Assembly: GCF_039631355.1 (NCBI RefSeq)
Contig: NZ_JBDIVF010000001.1
Location: 62,001-126,000 of the forward strand
Origin: Uliginosibacterium paludis
GTDB taxonomy: Bacteria > Pseudomonadota > Gammaproteobacteria > Burkholderiales > Rhodocyclaceae
Direction: 5' to 3'
DNA length: 64,000 bases
A program made the translations under genes and the position numbers. Below the pieces are notes generated by a model. The model searched no databases and had not been told where the DNA came from. It saw nothing but the letters and a program-made list of their open reading frames with translations. How positions within the stretch are numbered: position 1 is the first letter of the stretch; each line of letters begins with the position of its first letter. Shown piece by piece: positions 35,432 through 41,800 of this stretch.

Positions 35432-35641
35432 ATGAGATTCACCCTTGCCATCGCGGCTGTTCTGGCCTCGGCTTCCCCACGCACGCGACATGCCCGGCAC
35501 TCCCCGCAGAGCCTGCCTCTCTCAACACCCGGCCCGCATGGCAAGCATCCGTGCGCGCTGCTGAACGCTCCGGATGGCAGACAACGGGCCCAACCCCTGA
35601 ACCCGGCAGACGGCCGGGTGGCCACGGGAGGCCGGGCATGA
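35432..35641 (+). CDS. Possible small secreted protein coupled to the lipoprotein gene
   Basis: 69 residues starting with a signal-like segment (MRFTLAIAAVLASASP) and continuing with Pro/His/Arg-rich sequence. Its stop overlaps the next gene's ATG (ATGA), which would allow translational coupling. The ribosome site is weak and the body has low complexity, so it may be chance. Confidence 0.3.
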   Translation: MRFTLAIAAVLASASPRTRHARHSPQSLPLSTPGPHGKHPCALLNAPDGRQRAQPLNPADGRVATGGRA

Positions 35642-35994
35642 ACTCGAAGCACCTGATCGGTCTCGCCGGCCTTGCAACGCTTGCGGCCTGCGGCGGGGGT
35701 GGCGGCGAGGCCGAAGGGTTTGACCTTCAGGACGCCGTCATGATTGCTGACGGCCGGTCGGTCAGCTATGCCCTGCCTCATACCGGTCGTTACTCCCTGC
35801 AACTGTCTGCCAGCACCCATGGCGTAATCGTTGAGTGGAAAAACAGCTACAGCTGCACAACGGCATCCGAAGCGGTGCGTTCGCTCTGGCAGACCTGTCT
35901 TTTCTCCCGGCCAGGAGAGCTGGTGATCACCAATCCGGACGCCGAGGATGCGCGCGGCACCGAGCTCGTCAGCCTCCGCATCACGGGCGGATAA
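35638..35994 (+). CDS. Small lipoprotein of unknown function
   Basis: 118 residues. Signal peptide MNSKHLIGLAGLATLAAC with lipid-attachment Cys18, then GGGGGEAEG and an approximately 90-residue beta-rich domain (SVSYALPHTGRYSLQLSASTHGVIVEWKNSYSC) with two cysteines that could form a disulphide. No family recognised. The ACGGGGG start matches the lipoproteins elsewhere in the window. Confidence 0.6.
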   Translation: MNSKHLIGLAGLATLAACGGGGGEAEGFDLQDAVMIADGRSVSYALPHTGRYSLQLSASTHGVIVEWKNSYSCTTASEAVRSLWQTCLFSRPGELVITNPDAEDARGTELVSLRITGG

Positions 35995-36100
35995 ACCGCG
36001 CCACAAGGCACGCGCAGGCGGGCTTGCCCTGACCTGCTGACTTCCGTCCGGTTCATGCTTACCATCAGGGCTCAAACAACCCCTCTCTGAGTGCTGCAGC

Positions 36101-36535
36101 ATGGATCTCGATATCGGAGCCAGAAAACCCGTCGATGGCGGGCAGGTCTTCCTGGTGGGCCGCTGTGCCGTATCGGCAGAACCGCCCTTCGTGCTGCTCC
36201 ATGACGCGGGCAAGCAGCGGCGATACAAGCGAAACATCAAGGGAAGGCCGGTCCCGGAGATTGTGGCGGCGCTGGGCAAGCATCTTTTCAGTGAAGTCCC
36301 GTATCCAGGCTGGGGAACGGTGTGGTTTCGCGTGGACCGGGTTCGCGCCGTCCGCGAACTCGACGCCGCCGAACTCGCCCACAGCTCATCCGGCTTCGGG
36401 TCCCTGGTGCTCTTCGTACATGACCCTGAACCGGCGGACGAGCATGCCGGCTTCATGCTGTTGGGCATTGAACGGAGACAGGCCTTGAAACTCATCGGCC
36501 TCGACGAAGGCTCTCATCCGGACGTGACAGCATGA
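36101..36535 (+). CDS. Hypothetical protein
   Basis: 144 residues, soluble, mixed alpha/beta, with GWGTVWFRVDRVRAVRELDAAEL in the middle. No signal peptide or recognised domain. It precedes three further small genes on the same strand. Codon use is normal for the window, which supports it as a real gene. Confidence 0.5.
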   Translation: MDLDIGARKPVDGGQVFLVGRCAVSAEPPFVLLHDAGKQRRYKRNIKGRPVPEIVAALGKHLFSEVPYPGWGTVWFRVDRVRAVRELDAAELAHSSSGFGSLVLFVHDPEPADEHAGFMLLGIERRQALKLIGLDEGSHPDVTA

Positions 36536-36606
36536 ATCCGCTCACAGAATGAGCGTGCGCCGCGCACGACGAAAATGCCGCACTTCACCTGAACTCCGGG
36601 CCTGCC

Positions 36607-37218
36607 ATGTCCCCTGACTCGCTTCCCTCGATTCCCAGTATCCGTTTGCGCGCCCAATCGCTGGCGATGCTGGACGCGATCCTCTGCCCGGAGTGGCCAT
36701 ACCGCTACTACAGCTTCGACAGCCAGTGGGGCCCGGGAGAGGAAATGGCCTCGATGCGGAACGGCTCGGGGGACGACTGGTTCCTGCTGCTGGACCCGGC
36801 GGGCGCCACGCTCAAGGGCTTCGCCCACGAACTCGCCCATGATCCGGAACTGGCCCGGAGCATCCCGCTGCAGCTGCCGGCGGCTTTCTCATCCTTTCTG
36901 GCCGAGCCGGCATTCTCGATGGAGAACGCGAGCTTCTGCTTCTGGCGCGGAACGCACGACGCTGTCTGGCACAAGCTTGAGAGCACGATTGCGGAGGATG
37001 GCTCGGACGAGATGCTCGCGCTGCTGGCAAACGGCCCGGCAGCCTACAAGGCCTGGGCTGAAGACTACTATGAGCGTCCTGTTCCACTGGACGCCGTGAC
37101 TGCGGTGTTTGCACATCAGCCTCTCACCGGGACGCTGATTCTCGCGCTCAACCCGGAGGCCGATGTGACGCAGGTGCATGCCGAGACCGAAGGGATAGCC
37201 TACCCCTCCGCCCTCTGA
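36607..37218 (+). CDS. Hypothetical protein, acidic and Trp-rich
   Basis: 203 residues, acidic, rich in Trp and aromatic residues (CPEWPYRYYSFDSQWGPGEEMASMRNGSGDDWFLLLD). Related unnamed proteins are common as single genes in proteobacteria; their composition resembles stand-alone immunity-type proteins, but no toxin gene is near. Function unknown. Confidence 0.6.
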   Translation: MSPDSLPSIPSIRLRAQSLAMLDAILCPEWPYRYYSFDSQWGPGEEMASMRNGSGDDWFLLLDPAGATLKGFAHELAHDPELARSIPLQLPAAFSSFLAEPAFSMENASFCFWRGTHDAVWHKLESTIAEDGSDEMLALLANGPAAYKAWAEDYYERPVPLDAVTAVFAHQPLTGTLILALNPEADVTQVHAETEGIAYPSAL

Positions 37219-37363
37219 CTCCCGGGCCAGCGGGAGGCATCCTGCCAGACCGTTTTTGCCGCGCCAGGGCAACTTTTTCGGGGCGTGCGGCGCTGATGCC
37301 GGAATCAGGCATTTCGTGCAGACTGCAGCCTGTCTGCAAGAGACCCAAGGAGCCCACCGAAAC

Positions 37364-37885
37364 ATGCCGGAAGCCGAATTTCTGACCCACCGCCTGCTGG
37401 TTCGCCGCTGGAATGACGACGACATAGACGCGCTGCATGAGGTCTATGGTGACGAAGACGCGATGCGCTGGGTAGGCGACGGTCATGCCATCTCGCGTGA
37501 CGACTGCGTTCGCTGGCTGGCGGTGACGCGCAACAACTACCTCAAGCGCGGCTACGGCATGTTTGCCATAGAGTTGCGCGCGCAGCCGGGCGTCATCGGT
37601 TTCTGCGGCATCGTTCATCCCGATGGGCAGATCGAGCCCGAGGTGAAATACGCGCTCCGACGCTCGCACTGGGGCCAGGGTTTTGCCACCGAAGCGGTGC
37701 GTGGCCTGATCGACCACGCACACCGCAGGCTCGGCATCGATTTTCTCATCGCCACGATTGCACCGGCGAATCTCGCTTCGCACCGGGTTCTGCTCAAGGC
37801 CGGCATGCGTTGTGGCGACTTGCTCCAGGATCCGGACGGCACGCAGACCAGAGCATTCCATTGGCAAGCCGGCGCCGGAGACTGA
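37364..37885 (+). CDS. GNAT acetyltransferase (RimJ/RimL type)
   Basis: 173 residues. LTHRLLVRRWNDDDIDALHEVYGDEDAMRWVGDG is the family start and RSHWGQGFATEAVRGLIDHAHRRLG contains the acetyl-CoA binding motif Q/RxxGxG/A. N-acetyltransferase with unknown acceptor. ATG 37364 follows AAGGAG. The next gene starts one base after its stop. Confidence 0.88.
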   Translation: MPEAEFLTHRLLVRRWNDDDIDALHEVYGDEDAMRWVGDGHAISRDDCVRWLAVTRNNYLKRGYGMFAIELRAQPGVIGFCGIVHPDGQIEPEVKYALRRSHWGQGFATEAVRGLIDHAHRRLGIDFLIATIAPANLASHRVLLKAGMRCGDLLQDPDGTQTRAFHWQAGAGD

Positions 37886-37886
37886 A

Positions 37887-38675
37887 ATGGGAACATGGGG
37901 AACCGGACTGTATTCGGACGACACCGCGTGCGATGTGCGCAACGATTACATTGAGCAGCTGAAATCCGGACGCTCCAGCGAGGAAGCGACTGAAGCGATC
38001 CTTGCAAGGTTTGCGGATCTGATCGGTGACAGGCAGCTTGAATGCCTGGTCATCCTGCCGCTGGCGGACACCCAGTGGCAATACGGCAGACTGCAGCCCC
38101 CCATCAGGGATCGCGCCCTGACGCTGATCCGGAACGGTGCGGATCTGGCGCACTGGGCAGCGGATGCGCCGTCCGCCGTACCGGCCAGAAAGCAGGCGCT
38201 CAAACGGCTCGAAGCCCGGCTACACAGCACGCCGCCCGCGCCCAAGCCCCTCGAGCTGCGCGTGCCGCGCGAGCGCCCGAAGAAAATCCGCATGACAGCC
38301 GGGATCGGCACGGTCTTTCTGCTGCCGGTCAGCGAAAGCCTGAACCTGCCGCTGGTGCTGCTCGCCTACCGCGAGCTCGAGAAAAGCGTCGAACCGATCT
38401 TCTGCGTGTTCCCCATGCCGGTCTTGCCCGGCACACCACTCCCGGCCGATGCTTTTGACAGCGCGCCGCTCGCGCTCGACTCGGGCGCCGGCCCCGCTTC
38501 CGTATTCGGCGCCTTTCCCAAGGATGAGCGAAGCAATCCCTGGAAGTCGCTCGCGGTGCTGGGCATGGCGACAGACATCCGCTTGCCTGCGGTACCGGAT
38601 GCTCCGGTCTTCTACAGTTTTGGCGGCATGATCAGCCGCATCCTGAGTGCATTCCAGGCCAGGTCAGCAAGCTGA
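37887..38675 (+). CDS. DUF4259-type protein
   Basis: 262 residues. The start MGTWGTGLYSDDTACDVRNDYIEQL is characteristic of the DUF4259 group of unknown function. The second half (about 125-262) is a mixed beta domain (AGIGTVFLLPVSESLNLPLVLLAYRELEK) unlike the usual short DUF4259 proteins. Coupled to the GNAT gene. Ends at the bidirectional terminator at 38748-38767. Confidence 0.65.
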   Translation: MGTWGTGLYSDDTACDVRNDYIEQLKSGRSSEEATEAILARFADLIGDRQLECLVILPLADTQWQYGRLQPPIRDRALTLIRNGADLAHWAADAPSAVPARKQALKRLEARLHSTPPAPKPLELRVPRERPKKIRMTAGIGTVFLLPVSESLNLPLVLLAYRELEKSVEPIFCVFPMPVLPGTPLPADAFDSAPLALDSGAGPASVFGAFPKDERSNPWKSLAVLGMATDIRLPAVPDAPVFYSFGGMISRILSAFQARSAS

Positions 38676-38740
38676 GCACTCAAGCCATGTGGTGTCCCGC
38701 GGCAACGAGGCGCCGGGCAAGGGACGCCACGCGCCCTGAA

Positions 38741-38775
38741 AAGGCAAAAAGGCACCGGAGTGCCTTTCTGCTTTC
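38741..38775. terminator. Bidirectional terminator
   Basis: AAAGGCAC (38748-38755) pairs with GTGCCTTT (38760-38767) around a CGGA loop. The minus strand continues TTTTTGCCTTTTC, the plus strand CTGCTTTCC. It serves the converging DUF4259 and nuclease genes. Confidence 0.85.
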
Positions 38776-38834
38776 CTGCATGCGGCGCACGCGGAGCCAG
38801 GGGCCCTCTTCCCCGGCTCCGCATGGCACGCGCT

Positions 38835-41600
38835 TCAGCGGCTTCCCAGTCCGCTGAAGGTGTCGACGTCATAGACGTCCCACTCGGTTGCAACATCCCA
38901 GCTGGTGCCAGGGATGCTGCCTTGCGTAATGCCGCTTTTTCGGCGCAGGGTCTTGTTCAGCGTGCTGACCGTACCGCTGACCCATTCCGTACCCGGGTCC
39001 GTGCCGACGACGCCGATGCCATCGATCGTGCTGCCGTTCTTCTCCAGGGTCACGGCGTCGTCGCCGTTGAAATTGACCACCGTGCTGTTGCTGATCGCCG
39101 TTGCCGGGAATCCAGTGAACGCTGTGGTGAAGCTGGAATGCCGTATGACAAGGGTCTCACCCGCGCCGAGCGTGCCACTGAGCGCAAGACTGCCGGTCGA
39201 GGTGGCCGAGCCATTGGCATAGATCTTCACGGTGTAGGCGGACAGATCAACGCTCGTCGACAGCGGGTTGTAGATCTCCAGCGCCTTGTTGTTGCTGGTG
39301 CCTTCGATGTATTCGCTGAAGAAGAGCTCAGGGCCGCTGACGCTACCGCCACTGCTCGAGGCCGTGACCTTGATCGTGCTGCTGCGCGTGGCTGGCAAGC
39401 CCGAGCCGGTCAGCGTGAGCGTAATGGTGTAGGTGCCCGGACTCGCATAGGTGTGGCTGGCCGAACCTGCGGCAAGCGCCAGCGACTCGCTGTTGCCATC
39501 ACCCCAGCTCACCGTGAGTGCCGTGCCATTGCTGACGAGGAGATTGGTGATGCTGACCGAGGTGCCCACGGTCGCGGCAGTCGGCACGTTGGCCGAAAGG
39601 GTTGCAACGCTGACGGCGGCATCGGCATTCAGGTTCAGCCCGACCACAACCGGATCATGATCAGAGCCCCGATAAGGCGTTTCGGTATAGAGATCGGGAT
39701 TCTTGTTCGCGGTGGTGTAGTCGATGATCTCCGGCTCCTCCGAGTTGATGTGCCACACCGTGATACCGCTGACCTGGCTCTTCAGCAGGCTGCTGGCGAA
39801 GGCGTGATCCAGCGCACCGGTTTCACCATCGAACTGGTAGCTGTTGCGCTGGTTGGCCGGGAGCCTGCGCAGCAGGGCTTCGTAGCCGGCGCTCTCCAGC
39901 ACCTTGAGCGGATCTTCGTCAATGTAGGCATTGAAGTCCCCCATCATCAGCACGTCGCTCTCGCCCGAAGCGCTCACCAGCCCGGCCACCCAGTCACGCA
40001 GGGCCTTGGCCTGGGTCGTGCGGGAAGCGTTCCAGCAGCCCTGTCCATATTCCGCATCGGCGCTGGAGCTGCTGCTCGGGCAGGAGCCCTTGCTCTTGAG
40101 GTGATTGGCGACCATCCAGAATCCACCGCCGTTGGCGACAGACGCGAAGCGCTGCGCAATCGACGGGCGCATGCCACCGGATACCGCGAAGTTGGTATCG
40201 GTGATGATCTGCGGGTTGCCCACGGTCTTCACCTTTGCCGGCTTGTAGAGCATGGCCTGGATGATTTCGTCGGTCCCGGCAATGCCGACATCGACATAGC
40301 TGTAGGTGCCTGCGCCAACCTTCTCGTTCAGCGCGGTCACAAGATTCGCGAGCGTCACGCCGGCATCGTTCTGGGTTTCGATCAGGTTGATGACATCCGC
40401 ATCGATCGCCGCGATGGCCGCGACCAGCTTCTTGCGCTGACGCGCGAAGTCCGTCGCGGTGGAGGCACCGCGTGAGCCAAGCGTGGTGAAGAAGTTCTCC
40501 ACGTTGTAGTGCGCAACCTTAAGCGAACCTCCCACGGAGGCCGGGGCCGCAGTGCGGGGATTGGCGTCGACAAAGCTGACCGTGCCGACAGGATGGAAGC
40601 GCCAGGCATTGGCACTCCAGGTCAGCGGGCCGCTGACGCCGGTAAGGGTGTCCCCCACCCTGCGCGTGCCACTGGCCGAAGACAGGTAGCTCTTGATCGG
40701 CGTGACACTCATGTTCGGATAGGACTTGGTGCTGCCGTCGTCCAGAATGATGCGGTTGAGCGCATTGGCCGCCACCACCGCAGCGGGTGTCATCGAAGGA
40801 TGGTTGTAGGGCTCCCACAGCCGGCCGTTCGAGAGACCGATCGAGCCATAGTGGCCGAAATCGGAAACATCCGTCACCGTCAGCGTCTGCTCGAATCGGA
40901 CCAGCATGCCTTCATAGGCCTCAAGCGCCTCCGCACTGGCCAGGGGCAGCGTCAGGGTGGTGGGGGTCACGGAAAGCCCGGATCCGCACACGCTGATCGC
41001 GCTGACCTCAGAAAGCTCGGTCAGCGTTCGCGTGTCCCCGGTGCCCTTGTACTCGGCGACCTTGCCCGCCACCTGCACATAATCCCCCACGGCCACCTTG
41101 ACGGTGGCGTTCTGCGCGTAAATGAACAAACCTTCCGAAGTCAGCGGATCGGCATCCGCGACCGGCTGCTGGATGAAGAAACCGTTCAATTGCGTATTGC
41201 TGCTGTCTTCTGCGTTCCCCTGGAAGGCACCGGTCACGATGCCACGCACGGTCACGAGCTGACCGGCAAGCGGGCTGGTATCCGTCGTGCCCTGAATCGA
41301 AGTGATGGACTGCAGCGGATTGGTCAGTGCGCTGATGCAGCTTGGCAGCGTGACGCTGCTGGACGCACTGGAGGTGCTGGAAGCACTGGCCGCACTGGAG
41401 CCGCTGGATGTGCTCGATGCGCTCGAAGTGCCGGATGCCGTCGAACTGCCTGTGCCGCTTGAGCTGCCGGAGCTCCCGGCGCTCGTGGAATCGGCGCCTT
41501 CGCCACCGCCGCCACAGGCCGTCAGGGCCAGCAGTGCAAGGCACAGCAAACTGGTGCGCCCCCGGGCGCGCTTTGTCTGATCTCTGTATGTCATGGTCAT
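38835..41600 (-). CDS. ExeM/NucH-type extracellular nuclease, lipoprotein
   Basis: 921 residues. Lipobox LTAC gives Cys29, then GGGGEGADS and a Ser/Ala/Gly/Thr-rich linker (about 36-85). After it come an OB-fold-like domain (QLVTVRGIVTGAFQGN...GDYVQVAGKV), an endonuclease/exonuclease/phosphatase domain (VAHYNVENFF, IETQNDAG, MGDFNAY, GSDHDPV), a PKD-like beta domain and a C-terminal lamin-tail domain (ELFFSEYIEGTSNNKALEIYNP). In Shewanella ExeM digests extracellular DNA. Here the lipid anchor and long linker suggest a nuclease held at the outer membrane surface. It follows the nuclease-nucleotidase gene after a 200-base gap with two hairpins. Confidence 0.93.
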   Translation of the reverse strand: MTMTYRDQTKRARGRTSLLCLALLALTACGGGGEGADSTSAGSSGSSSGTGSSTASGTSSASSTSSGSSAASASSTSSASSSVTLPSCISALTNPLQSITSIQGTTDTSPLAGQLVTVRGIVTGAFQGNAEDSSNTQLNGFFIQQPVADADPLTSEGLFIYAQNATVKVAVGDYVQVAGKVAEYKGTGDTRTLTELSEVSAISVCGSGLSVTPTTLTLPLASAEALEAYEGMLVRFEQTLTVTDVSDFGHYGSIGLSNGRLWEPYNHPSMTPAAVVAANALNRIILDDGSTKSYPNMSVTPIKSYLSSASGTRRVGDTLTGVSGPLTWSANAWRFHPVGTVSFVDANPRTAAPASVGGSLKVAHYNVENFFTTLGSRGASTATDFARQRKKLVAAIAAIDADVINLIETQNDAGVTLANLVTALNEKVGAGTYSYVDVGIAGTDEIIQAMLYKPAKVKTVGNPQIITDTNFAVSGGMRPSIAQRFASVANGGGFWMVANHLKSKGSCPSSSSSADAEYGQGCWNASRTTQAKALRDWVAGLVSASGESDVLMMGDFNAYIDEDPLKVLESAGYEALLRRLPANQRNSYQFDGETGALDHAFASSLLKSQVSGITVWHINSEEPEIIDYTTANKNPDLYTETPYRGSDHDPVVVGLNLNADAAVSVATLSANVPTAATVGTSVSITNLLVSNGTALTVSWGDGNSESLALAAGSASHTYASPGTYTITLTLTGSGLPATRSSTIKVTASSSGGSVSGPELFFSEYIEGTSNNKALEIYNPLSTSVDLSAYTVKIYANGSATSTGSLALSGTLGAGETLVIRHSSFTTAFTGFPATAISNSTVVNFNGDDAVTLEKNGSTIDGIGVVGTDPGTEWVSGTVSTLNKTLRRKSGITQGSIPGTSWDVATEWDVYDVDTFSGLGSR

Positions 41601-41710
41601 TCTCTGTCTGGATGAGGAATGGACTGGCGTGCAGCCAGTTGCGGTTCTGACAAACGAATCGAGGCTCGGCGGCCCCTCTGATCAACAAATCCGGCGCGCA
41701 GGAATCCTCA

Positions 41711-41729
41711 CGCGGTGAAAGACACCGCG
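41711..41729 (-). repeat. Hairpin before the ExeM-type gene
   Basis: CGCGGTG pairs with CACCGCG around AAAGA. Together with 41767-41792 it may attenuate read-through into the nuclease gene. Confidence 0.4.
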
Positions 41730-41766
41730 CGGATCAGGACGCTGGACTGGATGAGGGCTTTGCTGC

Positions 41767-41792
41767 GGCTGCCGGTCGGGAAACCGGCAGCC
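41767..41792 (-). terminator. Strong hairpin after the nuclease-nucleotidase gene
   Basis: GGCTGCCGGT (41767-41776) pairs with ACCGGCAGCC (41783-41792). No T-run follows, so it may be a partial terminator or an mRNA-stabilising end. Confidence 0.5.
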
Positions 41793-41800
41793 TGTACTGC

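Noticed and set aside
35239..35433. 64-residue minus frame with one hydrophobic segment
   Set aside because: No ribosome site, no neighbours on its strand and overlap with a plus-strand frame; evidence too thin.
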